DNA from: Clostridia bacterium
Lineage (GTDB): Bacteria > Bacillota > Clostridia > Oscillospirales > CAG-272
Reading direction: 5' to 3'
Assembly: GCA_017399145.1 (NCBI GenBank)
Contig: JAFQEG010000011.1
Coordinates: forward strand, 1 to 64,000
Length of the DNA stretch: 64,000 nt
The position numbers were made by a program, and so were the translations under genes. Below are positions 23,701 through 31,261 of this stretch, in pieces (the stretch's first letter is position 1; each line of letters opens with the position of its first letter). The notes below the pieces were generated by a model. The model saw only the letters and a list, made by a program, of their open reading frames with translations, had not been told where the DNA came from and searched no databases.

Positions 23701-26258
23701 CCTTTGGACAGATCGAATGGACAACCGAGGGTACAGATAGCATAAACGACACAATATCTACAACCAGTTATTATTCTGGTATTCTTGATTCAAGCGAGGC
23801 GTATTTCACTAAGCCCAGTGAAATAATGGATTACAATGCAAGGTCAACCTATTACACTTATGACGAATATGGCAGAGTTTTAGGCGTAGCTGATGAAACT
23901 CTTGCAAGCAACGGAGAGTATAATGCAATTAAGTATATATACAATTCCTATGGTGAGCTAATAGGTGCAGTACCTGCAACCTATGATAAGCAAGATAACG
24001 TGCTAACAGAGGTAACAGGTGGTAAAAGAGTTGATTATGCTTATAACGATAAGCATATTTTATCTGAAATTATATCTCCCTCAACGGAATATAATATGGT
24101 GTATAACGACTTTAACGCCATATACCAAATACTAATAGGCAATACTGCAATAGCAACCTATGAGTACGTTCAAAATAACGGAAATCTCAAAAAGACAACA
24201 CTTGCAAACGGTGCGTATATTGAATATACCTACGACTCTGTTGACAGATTGGTGGGTGTGTGCTATAATGGAATTGAAGAGGCAAGATTTGTTTATTCCT
24301 CAAGTGGAAGCCTATCCTCAATAGTTGATGTAGATAATAGCACAACCTATTCCTACTATTATAGTGGTGCAGGTAAACTAATATCGGAAAGAATGTCAAA
24401 AGCAAACGGACTAGTATCTCAAAGGAGTTATGAGTATGATGAGCACGACAGACTTTCTAAAAGATGTGTAATTTACTTTGATGCTGAGTACTCAAAAGAA
24501 CAGACAGAAGAGTATTATTACAACACGGACGGAAACGTTGAAAGAATTGTACGAGGCGAAAGAAACGAGTGTGGCTTGGAATATACCTATGATGGCTTGG
24601 GCAGACTTAGCACACAAGTTAAAAAGGGAAGCGATTTCTTAACAACTCAGTATGAATACGCAAATCTCGATACTCACGTTAGCTCCATAATAACTAAGAC
24701 GACTACAAATGGAGAAAGTACCTCCTATGGCTACGATGATGTAGGAAATATAACGTCTATTACCTTGCCGACAGGTAAAAAAATAACCTATACCTATGAT
24801 AATACAAGCCAGCTTATAAGAGAGGATAACGAGCCACTTGGAGTAAGCTATAAGTATAATTATGACAGTGCAGGCAATCTTACCTCAGTTGAAGAATACG
24901 CATATACTGTAAAGAGTACAGCTTTAAGCGGAACTCCAACAAGTACTTATGCTTACACTTACGGCAATAGTAATTGGGGAGATTTGCTAACTAAATACAG
25001 AGGAGTGAGCAACACCTACGACCAATTAGGTAATCCACTTACCTATTACAACGGAACAAGCTATACCTTTACCTGGGACGAGGGAAGACAGCTTGCAAGT
25101 GCTACACTTAGTGGCTCAACCTTTACGTATAAGTATAATCAAGACGGAATCCGTGTAGAGAAAATAGCAAACGGAGTAAAGCATACCTATTACTTAAACG
25201 GCACTCAAATAGAAAGAGAAGTTCAGTCTGACACTACTACAGGCGAATTGATAAGAGACCTTCGCTATTACTACGATATAATGGGCATAGTGTCTCATAT
25301 TGAAATTTACGACAGTATAGGCACAAGAACTAAATACACTCTTGAAACTAACATTCAAGGCGACGTTGTAGCTATCTATACCGATGCACTCACAAAGGTT
25401 GCAAGCTATCGCTACGACGCTTGGGGCAAATGCACAGTATTGAATGCTAACGGAACAGAAAACACAAATGCAAGCTTTATCGGTAATATTAACCCATTCA
25501 GATACAGAGGTTACTATTACGATACAGACACAGGCTTCTATTACCTCAATAGCAGATACTATGATCCACAGGTTAAGAGATTTATCAACGCAGACGATAT
25601 TTATTACTTAGGCGCAAATAATGATTTACAGTCATATAATCTTTATGCATATTGTTCTAACAATCCCGTGATATATGTTGATTATAGCGGACATAGTGGA
25701 GTGTTGGCTGCAGTAGCGTCTTTGGTGTCTAATCCAGCGGTATTGTTAGTAGCAGCTGTCGCCGTTATTGCTTTGTGTGTTATTGCAACTCAACCAAATA
25801 AAAATACTGGAATAATGGTAAATCCAAATCCTGATTTAAATTTTTCTCCTGGTACAGTGGATCCATTTCCTAATATTGATAACAATTATCTTGAATCGTA
25901 TCCTAATCAAACTGAAAATACGAGCAATGGTACGATAATTGATCCGATACCTGAAATTGAAAAATCTCCTGTAACAACAACAGAAGCAACAAAACATATA
26001 CTAAATGAATTGCATCTTCCAACGAGTGGAAGAATAAGGTTCATTCCACCCAAACATGGTCAATTGATAGGAAATAAAAAAATCGGTTTTTTAGATAAGT
26101 TTGGAAATAGATGGGTATGGGGTTCCTCAAGAACAAAAGGAGAGCCACATGAGTGGGATGTTCAATTATCTAAAACAGGAAGAGTTCAGTTGGGCTGGCT
26201 TTCAAGAGATGGAAGTCATATTAATGTATCATGGAAAGGACATATTACTCATAAATGA
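20742..26258 (+). CDS. RHS-repeat polymorphic toxin with C-terminal Ntox17-like domain (5' part frameshifted)
   Basis: The open frame extends back to about 20667 and continues the preceding fragment; intact, the protein would be about 2,080 residues. Order (numbered from 20742): DNRLRE-type domain at about 40-215, many YD/RHS repeats at about 250-1600 (YTYDSVDRL, YDYNQMGYITSV), an intervening beta-sandwich region, the RHS core end YYDPQVKRFINADD with NLYAYCSNNP, a hydrophobic segment, then a toxin tip from about 1759 (LPTSGRIRFIPPKHG, EWDVQLS, GWLSRDGSHINVS) matching polymorphic toxin type 17, a predicted RNase. The gene overlaps a candidate immunity gene by 4 bp. The 3' end is more AT-rich, typical of exchanged toxin tips. 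Confidence 0.88.
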   Translation: MQDSNGEYSNDVSYTLTQNSKWKYTLTVTANTEWINNEERVFPVRIDPTVQSGTPVIDTYVSLENNASNFASGALLLGNAFGYPDSRIFVKVNSLPTIPSGTALIDAKLSMQVNVLGSFDVGVFKATGNWTTGVTHSSAPSYINANSPLDIVTISQNGRTLWDITKLYKEWMNGATNNGVCLKGINIEGASSAIGAIVQACESTNYYVPNIEVTYVSMTGLEDYYSYYTSSAGSAGMGYVNGFTGNLSLVHPVTTTADEIMPFGLGITYNSNLGTWKLNIYESIEYQVISGYQHFKWTDADGTEHWFAPVLKRDSLGLFAPYQYNENGELEEVSTPTEFYDQDGLGLKLTYTQEGVYTISDEKGNSKVIANGLVVQISDQFGNVRKIEEQSDESIFVSLLPNGMTSPIVQLEIELITNGYTVLNRQTLEKVYVYYANGVISTIEHYQNTHKYASATYTYSQGKLTKAYDTISNIGIEYAYTNGKVTQARPLVEKENETIYGNAVGISYTNLASLYRTAGKDNVLNNSDDIFTKYVYDNRGRVVTAYSYDFNGNILGASNYDYTDMYEQEDVGAKQNNRLSSTATTGANAINLLQNLDLEDLSAWVKNNIANICTYSYPEDKYGFTNGMVHKLTTPSFGTYTQGVNLSAGVYTLSLSVCKNLFDTDHFALCVYDGSNNIVKMTDNLYLGAANNGKWSRESLTFEITTEGTYHVGVNMGVNSSSSYVYIDNAMLETGGGASPFSFYEDGSFTTANVTAFGTNAIKGNNAGMMGSAGISLNSNLTNQSRYKTTHFLDPNKVVQTVAFSTWAKATNAVASSNLSNSPSRFGIGITVTFQKKGSTESSYSTYKTETIFVPAEPSATDWQHLCKVITIAQDQQYYEYAYKQIKLEVSLVYDYNVGSAYFDNASLTFDGTQSKYDYNQMGYITSVQDQNGNVTQYSYASNQVDLTCVTDSQGRVQEYAYGSNHVVNASGYSGSSSTDEFYHRNAFGQIEWTTEGTDSINDTISTTSYYSGILDSSEAYFTKPSEIMDYNARSTYYTYDEYGRVLGVADETLASNGEYNAIKYIYNSYGELIGAVPATYDKQDNVLTEVTGGKRVDYAYNDKHILSEIISPSTEYNMVYNDFNAIYQILIGNTAIATYEYVQNNGNLKKTTLANGAYIEYTYDSVDRLVGVCYNGIEEARFVYSSSGSLSSIVDVDNSTTYSYYYSGAGKLISERMSKANGLVSQRSYEYDEHDRLSKRCVIYFDAEYSKEQTEEYYYNTDGNVERIVRGERNECGLEYTYDGLGRLSTQVKKGSDFLTTQYEYANLDTHVSSIITKTTTNGESTSYGYDDVGNITSITLPTGKKITYTYDNTSQLIREDNEPLGVSYKYNYDSAGNLTSVEEYAYTVKSTALSGTPTSTYAYTYGNSNWGDLLTKYRGVSNTYDQLGNPLTYYNGTSYTFTWDEGRQLASATLSGSTFTYKYNQDGIRVEKIANGVKHTYYLNGTQIEREVQSDTTTGELIRDLRYYYDIMGIVSHIEIYDSIGTRTKYTLETNIQGDVVAIYTDALTKVASYRYDAWGKCTVLNANGTENTNASFIGNINPFRYRGYYYDTDTGFYYLNSRYYDPQVKRFINADDIYYLGANNDLQSYNLYAYCSNNPVIYVDYSGHSGVLAAVASLVSNPAVLLVAAVAVIALCVIATQPNKNTGIMVNPNPDLNFSPGTVDPFPNIDNNYLESYPNQTENTSNGTIIDPIPEIEKSPVTTTEATKHILNELHLPTSGRIRFIPPKHGQLIGNKKIGFLDKFGNRWVWGSSRTKGEPHEWDVQLSKTGRVQLGWLSRDGSHINVSWKGHITHK

Positions 26259-26644
26259 AAATTAGCGGATTTATTATTCATTATAAATATAATACTGCAA
26301 GATTAATTAAACGAATTAATAGCGTATGTGATAAATACGAAATAAAGTTGGAGCAGATACAAAAAGAGGATTATAGTTGGAAAATTGATAACTTTCAAAA
26401 ATCACATATAGATTTTAGTTGTGAAAAAGAAAAAATAGAACGCACTGTTTTATTGAAAATTTTTAATGAAATCATGCTCAAAGAACCATCCGAAATAGAA
26501 ATAGATGAACAATTTTTAAATTTGGAGTATTTTACCACAGCAGAACAATTTGGCTCTACAAAAGATAATGAGCAATTTGGAATATTTTTGACAGAGATTG
26601 ATAACGTGGAGACAGGTGACGGTTCCTCGTCTCCAAATGAATGA
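26255..26644 (+). CDS. Candidate immunity protein for the type-17 toxin
   Basis: 129 residues, cytoplasmic, no signal peptide. It starts in an ATGA overlap with the toxin gene, the standard toxin-immunity arrangement. It is a small helical/beta acidic protein (FIIHYKYNTARLIKRINSVC, EIEIDEQFLNLEYFTTAEQF). The last 13 or so codons (VETGDGSSSPNE) are encoded by the GGAGACAGG..GACGGTTCC repeat that fills the following intergenic region, so the native C-terminus may have been replaced when the repeat inserted. No named immunity family recognised; function is inferred from position. Confidence 0.7.
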   Translation: MKISGFIIHYKYNTARLIKRINSVCDKYEIKLEQIQKEDYSWKIDNFQKSHIDFSCEKEKIERTVLLKIFNEIMLKEPSEIEIDEQFLNLEYFTTAEQFGSTKDNEQFGIFLTEIDNVETGDGSSSPNE

Positions 26645-26925
26645 CATTTAATTAACTCAAAAAAGGGACAAGGGTGCCTTTTGGCACCCAGTGTCTTCAC
26701 AAAAGGTATGTCGATAATGGAGACAGGGGACGGTGGCGTGTCTTGACAAAACGTAAGACAGGGGACGGTTCCTCGTCTCCAAAGGATTGACAAATAATTA
26801 ACTAAAAAGGGACAAGGGTGCCTTTTGGCACCCAACGTCTCGACAAGCGACGGTGAAGTGAACCCCATTTAGTTTACAAAAAATAAAAAGACAGTGGAGA
26901 CAGGGACACTTCCTTGTCTCCATAA
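26611..26925. repeat. Intergenic repeat cluster (GGAGACAGGGGACGG family)
   Basis: Two diverged copies of a unit of about 145 bp: GGTTCCTCGTCTCCAAA at 26621 and 26767, and GTGCCTTTTGGCACCC hairpins at 26674 and 26818. Further partial copies of GGAGACAGGGGACGG occur near 26718 and 26894. The GGAGACAGG .. TCGTCTCC halves are self-complementary. Similar short palindromic repeats litter many Clostridia genomes. No gene is evident between 26645 and 27047. Confidence 0.7.
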
Positions 26926-26985
26926 TTTTTGTTTGGGATTGGGGCTTTACTTCGCAGGGGTTGAATTTTCACAGGAAGTACACTC

Positions 26986-27014
26986 TTGAAAATTAAATAT
27001 TATTATGCTATACT
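26986..27014 (+). promoter_or_regulatory. Promoter of the CotH-like lipoprotein gene
   Basis: TTGAAA (26986-26991), 17-bp spacer ending in TGC, TATACT (27009-27014): an extended -10 promoter 34 bp before the start codon. Confidence 0.65.
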
Positions 27015-27047
27015 GTTTTCAAAGAGTTAGTTCAAAAGGAGCATTTG

Positions 27048-29216
27048 ATGAAAAAAATACTACTTTTATTATTTATATTACTTGCACTTTGTCTTGCTTT
27101 GATATCCTGTGATTGTGAGCATAGCTTTGCCTCTGCTAACTGTCAAGCACCGAAAACCTGCACAAGCTGTGGGGCGACAGAGGGGGAAATTGGCACACAC
27201 CTGTGGGAAAACAGCACGTGCGAGAGCTTAGGAAGTTGCAAAATATGTGGTGTAACCGAGGAAAGGGACCTTGGGCATCAATGGTCGTCTCAGGTTTGCA
27301 CCTTGAATAAAATATGTAGAGTGTGCCAAAAGACAGAAAAGGGTCGTGACCATAGCTGGGACACAAAGGAGTGTCTTAAAACTCCAACCTGCCAAGAGTG
27401 TGGCGCTGTTGGAAATGAGATTTCTCACAATTGGATAGAGGCAAGCTGTATTTATCCTAAGCATTGTAGAGGCTGTGGCGAAATATTAGGCGAGGCACTA
27501 GGTCACGATTGGATTGTAAGCACCTGTAAGGAGCCAAAGGAATGCGGAAGATGTGGTCAGTCAACTACCGAGGATTTGCCTCATCAATGGACATTCATGG
27601 GCTGTGATGCGGAAAGAATTTGCACCGTTTGCGAAAATGGAGAGGGCTTTACATATGGGCATCGTTGGTCAAAGGCAACCTGCACAAGTCCTAGAGAATG
27701 TGAAAATTGCGATGAATCAAGAGGTAGCGCCCTAGGTCACGATTATGAGCTAGTTTTGAAAATAGAGCCAATATGCGAGGACGGAAAAGAGGTATATTCC
27801 TGTAAAAGATGTAAGGGAAGGACAGCATATAGTGGAGATAAAGCCCAATACGGCTACCATATTTGCAATACAGACGGTCTTTGTATTCAATGTAACAAGC
27901 AGTTTGATTTAGAGGAGATTGTGCTTGACTCTGTCCTTCTTACAAAGGAGCATTCCGTTAATTACTGTGGCTTGTTTAAGAGTGAAAATACCTCTGTAAA
28001 TATATATAAGCCTATAACCTATGAGGACGTGGGTATGCCTGTTATTGACATAGGTGGTAGCCTACCAACTGCAAAGGGCTATGTAAATACGGTTAACTTT
28101 ACTTATGAGTCCGATGGGCTTAGCTTTGATTGTATAGCTGAGATAAAGGTACAGGGTGCCTCAAGTGCAGGTAAGCCTAAGAAGAACTTTAATATAAAGC
28201 TATTTAAAGAGGACGGAAGTAAAAACAAGGTTAAGCTTGTAGATAGCTGGGGCAAGGAAAACAAATACTGTATGAAGGCTAACTACATTGATTATTCCCA
28301 AGCAAGAAACGTAGTATCGGCTAAAATCTTTGGAGAAATTGTAAGGTCTAGAAATGATGAATTAGCGGATACACCAAATGGTGGCGCAATTGATGGATTT
28401 CCAATCTTAGTTTACAATAATGGTGTATATCAAGGACTTTATACAATGAATATTCCAAAGGACAAGTGGATGTTTGATATGCACGATAGCGACGAAAAGA
28501 ATCAAGCTATATTTATGACTGAAACCTGGAATCAGGCTGTTTCCTTTAGAGAAATTTCAACAAGTGGCTTTGTCCTTGAATACGCATCAAACGAGGATAG
28601 CCTAGTTGATAATAGCACACAATGGGCATACGATAGCATTCGTGACCTAATTGAGTTTGTTTATAAAAACGACGGTGAGGATTTTAAAAACGGTATTCAT
28701 CAATATGCCGACATTGACAAGTGCATTGATTCAATGATATATACCTTCTTTATTTGTGCCGACGATAACACAAGTAAAAACATACTTTGGGTAACTCTTG
28801 ATGGCAAGGTGTGGTTTAGTAGCATGTACGATATGGACGGCACCTGGGGTATGAGATGGAACGGAAATATTGAATTCAACGAAAATACTCATCCAATATC
28901 TGCCCTTATTGATGGAAAGGGCTTAGCACCAGAGAGAAACCATTCTAATCTAAATCTTTTGTGGGAAAGAATTTACGTAAACTATTTTGACAGAGTTTGT
29001 CAAAGATATTACGAGCTAAGACAAGAAATTCTTACCTATGAAAACATCTCCCAAACCTTTGAGGCGTTCTTTGATGCAATTCCTGACGTTGTGCGTGAGG
29101 CAGAGAAGAAAAAGTGGACAGGTGTGCCAACGCAGAATATAAATCATTTGAATCAAATTCTAACCTTTGCAGAAAAAAGACTTGAGGTTATGGACAAAAT
29201 TTTACTTACTGATTAA
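27048..29216 (+). CDS. CotH-kinase-family lipoprotein with tandem CxxC repeats
   Basis: 722 residues. A lipoprotein signal (LALISC, Cys at about 22) is followed to about residue 290 by eight or nine repeats of roughly 29 residues with the pattern Cx4-5CxxCGx..xGHxW, each resembling a zinc knuckle. The C-terminal 400 residues are a CotH kinase domain: IKVQGASSAGKPKKNFNIKL near the start, NGVYQGLYTMNIPKDKWM, and the metal-binding SSMYDMDGTWG. CotH proteins are atypical kinases of spore coats and secreted proteins; the domain is also common in surface proteins of anaerobes. ATG 27048 is chosen for its AAAAGGAG site; a TTG one codon earlier is too close. It forms a single-gene unit. Confidence 0.87.
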   Translation: MKKILLLLFILLALCLALISCDCEHSFASANCQAPKTCTSCGATEGEIGTHLWENSTCESLGSCKICGVTEERDLGHQWSSQVCTLNKICRVCQKTEKGRDHSWDTKECLKTPTCQECGAVGNEISHNWIEASCIYPKHCRGCGEILGEALGHDWIVSTCKEPKECGRCGQSTTEDLPHQWTFMGCDAERICTVCENGEGFTYGHRWSKATCTSPRECENCDESRGSALGHDYELVLKIEPICEDGKEVYSCKRCKGRTAYSGDKAQYGYHICNTDGLCIQCNKQFDLEEIVLDSVLLTKEHSVNYCGLFKSENTSVNIYKPITYEDVGMPVIDIGGSLPTAKGYVNTVNFTYESDGLSFDCIAEIKVQGASSAGKPKKNFNIKLFKEDGSKNKVKLVDSWGKENKYCMKANYIDYSQARNVVSAKIFGEIVRSRNDELADTPNGGAIDGFPILVYNNGVYQGLYTMNIPKDKWMFDMHDSDEKNQAIFMTETWNQAVSFREISTSGFVLEYASNEDSLVDNSTQWAYDSIRDLIEFVYKNDGEDFKNGIHQYADIDKCIDSMIYTFFICADDNTSKNILWVTLDGKVWFSSMYDMDGTWGMRWNGNIEFNENTHPISALIDGKGLAPERNHSNLNLLWERIYVNYFDRVCQRYYELRQEILTYENISQTFEAFFDAIPDVVREAEKKKWTGVPTQNINHLNQILTFAEKRLEVMDKILLTD

Positions 29217-29218
29217 AG

Positions 29219-29253
29219 AAAAAAGCAAATCGCTAAAAACGATTTGCTTTTTC
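29219..29253 (+). terminator. Terminator after the CotH-like gene
   Basis: Stem AAAAGCAAATCG / CGATTTGCTTTT around CTAAAAA, T-rich tail. Confidence 0.8.
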
Positions 29254-29282
29254 TTGACTTGTTGGAATATAAATGATAAAAT
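29254..29282 (+). promoter_or_regulatory. Promoter of the first intracellular LRR gene
   Basis: TTGACT (29254-29259), 17-bp spacer ending in TGA, TAAAAT (29277-29282). Nearly the same architecture recurs at 30280. Confidence 0.65.
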
Positions 29283-29312
29283 AATAGTAATAACTCTAAG
29301 GGGGGTAAGAAA

Positions 29313-30248
29313 ATGGGAGATACAAGGAATGGTAACCAAAAGGAAAATATAGAAGAACTAATCGACTATTTGATATCAGAGCATAGAGATGAATTTGAGA
29401 TTGAGCTTTCAGAAAAGCTAAGGGGATTTGAGGCACAGCTTCGAGGTGAATTTAATCGCAGATTGGAGCTTATTAGGAAGGATCTTTCCGAAACCCTAAA
29501 GACACGAATTGAGCATATCAATAGAAATAGTCAGGTGATTGACACAAGGTCAGCTGATGCACGACCAGTTGTTGAGTGCGACTATTTAACCTATAAGGAA
29601 TCAACAGCGGGTCTTGTTATAACAGGCTTAAATGAAAAAGATTCAGATAAGGCTGACATTTACATTCCTTCTACTATTAATGGAAAAAAGGTTGTTGAGG
29701 TTGGCGCAGATGCCTTTTCAAAGAATTCTGCCATTGAAAAGGTTGTGATTGAAGACGGAATTGAGAAGGTGGGCGACCGTGCATTTTATGGTTGTGCAAG
29801 GTTGAAGGAAGTGGTTTTCCCCGATAGTGTAACTAAATTAGGCAGAGAGGCTATGTACACCTGTAAGAATCTTGAAAGGGTTAGACTGTCTAAGAAATTA
29901 ACTGCTTTGGAATATGGCATTTTGTATCAAACGGCGATAAAAAGCATTGAATTGCCAGAGGGCTTGCGAGAAATTGGCACTCTTGCATTATGTGGCTGTT
30001 ACAATCTAAGACAGGTGAATATTCCTAAGACTGTAACCACCATAAAAATGTACGCATTTCATTATTGCTTTAACAAAAAGGATGCGGTAGGTGAGATTTA
30101 CATTCCTGATAGCGTTGAAAAGATGGAAGCAAAAATTTTTGATGGTTGCGTAAATCTAACAATAAATTGTGAGGCTAAGCGCAAGCCTGCCGGTTGGGAT
30201 TCAGCTTGGAATCCTATAAATCGTCCTGTTAATTGGGGTGTAAAATAG
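29313..30248 (+). CDS. Cytoplasmic leucine-rich-repeat (BspA/LRR_5) protein with N-terminal coiled coil
   Basis: 311 residues, no signal peptide. Residues about 10-75 form a charged coiled coil (EELIDYLISEHRDEFEIELS), then a small lead-in domain (ESTAGLVITGLN..IYIPSTINGKKVVEVGADAF) and about five LRR_5 repeats (IEKVVIEDGIEKVGDRAFYGC) to about 285. It ends in a capping motif shared by its neighbours: NCEAKRKPAGWDSAW then NWG. BspA-type repeats usually sit in secreted adhesins; here they are cytoplasmic, suggesting a protein-binding scaffold. First of five tandem relatives; AAGGGGGG ribosome site. Confidence 0.85.
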   Translation: MGDTRNGNQKENIEELIDYLISEHRDEFEIELSEKLRGFEAQLRGEFNRRLELIRKDLSETLKTRIEHINRNSQVIDTRSADARPVVECDYLTYKESTAGLVITGLNEKDSDKADIYIPSTINGKKVVEVGADAFSKNSAIEKVVIEDGIEKVGDRAFYGCARLKEVVFPDSVTKLGREAMYTCKNLERVRLSKKLTALEYGILYQTAIKSIELPEGLREIGTLALCGCYNLRQVNIPKTVTTIKMYAFHYCFNKKDAVGEIYIPDSVEKMEAKIFDGCVNLTINCEAKRKPAGWDSAWNPINRPVNWGVK

Positions 30249-30252
30249 TACA

Positions 30253-30279
30253 AAAAAGCAGACGAGTGTCTGCTTTTTA
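30253..30279 (+). terminator. Terminator between LRR genes 1 and 2
   Basis: Stem AAAAGCAGAC / GTCTGCTTTT with a GAGT loop. Confidence 0.75.
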
Positions 30280-30308
30280 TTGACTTTGTGCCTTAAGGGT
30301 GATAAAAT
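30280..30308 (+). promoter_or_regulatory. Promoter of LRR genes 2-5
   Basis: TTGACT (30280-30285), 17-bp spacer ending in TGA, TAAAAT (30303-30308); same element pattern as the promoter at 29254, suggesting co-expression of the cluster. Confidence 0.65.
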
Positions 30309-30333
30309 TAAATTATAAGGGGGTGCTTCATTT

Positions 30334-31260
30334 ATGAAAATTGAAAACGGTTGTCTTGTCTTAGAGGGAGAAACGGTTATATCTAGTCAATTTAAGGGCT
30401 GTGAGGATTTGACAGAGGTAGTCGTTTGCGACTACGTAAAGAGAATAGAGGAAAACGCCTTTTCAGGGTGCACAAATTTAAAAAGAGTAGTATTACCAAA
30501 GGGGCTTGAGTACATTGGTGACAACGCCTTTTGCTGTTGCGAAAAAATTGAAGAAATTGAAGTGCCTGACACGGTAAAGTATATCGGAGTGGGAGCCTTT
30601 TCAGGGTGCGAGGAATTGAAATATTTAATCTTGCCACCGTATATTGAAAAAATACCCGATAATCTTTGTAGCTATTGCTTTAATCTTATAGGAATAACTG
30701 TTCCAAATGGGGTTCGTGAAATTGGGAAGAGAGCATTTTCTGCTTGTTGGGAAATGGAAAGGGCAGAATTGCCACAGGGTCTTGAAAAAATAGATGACCA
30801 AGCCTTTTTCGGTTGCAGAGTGTTAAAGGAAATTTCCTTACCTGAATCACTTACAAAAATAGGCGGTGGAGCATTTGAGGACTGTTATGAGCTGAAAAGC
30901 ATTAAAATACCGGTGGGTGTTCAGGTGTTAGAGGAAAGTATCTTTGCAGGGTGCTATGAGCTTGGGGTGGTGACTCTTCAAGAGGGCTTAGAGGAAATTG
31001 GCAGAAATGTATTTTCTACTTGTCGAAAGCTCTATGATATTCGCTTGCCAAGGACACTTACGAAAATTGACGATTATGCCTTTGAATATTGTCAGGGGCT
31101 AAAGGAAATTTTTATACCCTCAGGTGTGAAGCATATGGGCTTTTGCGTATTTTGGGAAAGCCACATAGACGTATATTGCGAAGTAGAGGAAGAGCCTAAG
31201 GGCTGGAGCGAGGGCTGGGCTTGCTCTCTTGACACATGTAGATGGGGAAATAAGGAATAG
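30334..31260 (+). CDS. Cytoplasmic BspA-like LRR protein 2
   Basis: 308 residues, starting directly in LRR_5 repeats (MKIENGCLVLEGETVISSQF) with no signal peptide and no coiled coil. About eleven repeats of 23 residues follow the pattern LppxLxxIgxxAFxxCxxLxxIxIP (for instance LKRVVLPKGLEYIGDNAFCC). The C-terminal cap is YCEVEEEPKGWSEGW then CRWGN, as in its paralogues. The next gene starts 1 bp after this stop codon, so genes 2-5 look like one operon. Probable protein-interaction scaffold; the partner is unknown. Confidence 0.83.
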   Translation: MKIENGCLVLEGETVISSQFKGCEDLTEVVVCDYVKRIEENAFSGCTNLKRVVLPKGLEYIGDNAFCCCEKIEEIEVPDTVKYIGVGAFSGCEELKYLILPPYIEKIPDNLCSYCFNLIGITVPNGVREIGKRAFSACWEMERAELPQGLEKIDDQAFFGCRVLKEISLPESLTKIGGGAFEDCYELKSIKIPVGVQVLEESIFAGCYELGVVTLQEGLEEIGRNVFSTCRKLYDIRLPRTLTKIDDYAFEYCQGLKEIFIPSGVKHMGFCVFWESHIDVYCEVEEEPKGWSEGWACSLDTCRWGNKE

Positions 31261-31261
31261 T

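Noticed and set aside
26395-26868. A minus-strand frame of 157 codons opposite the immunity gene
   Set aside because: It is built from the intergenic repeat (duplicated LGAKRHPCPF segments) and opposes a better-supported gene.
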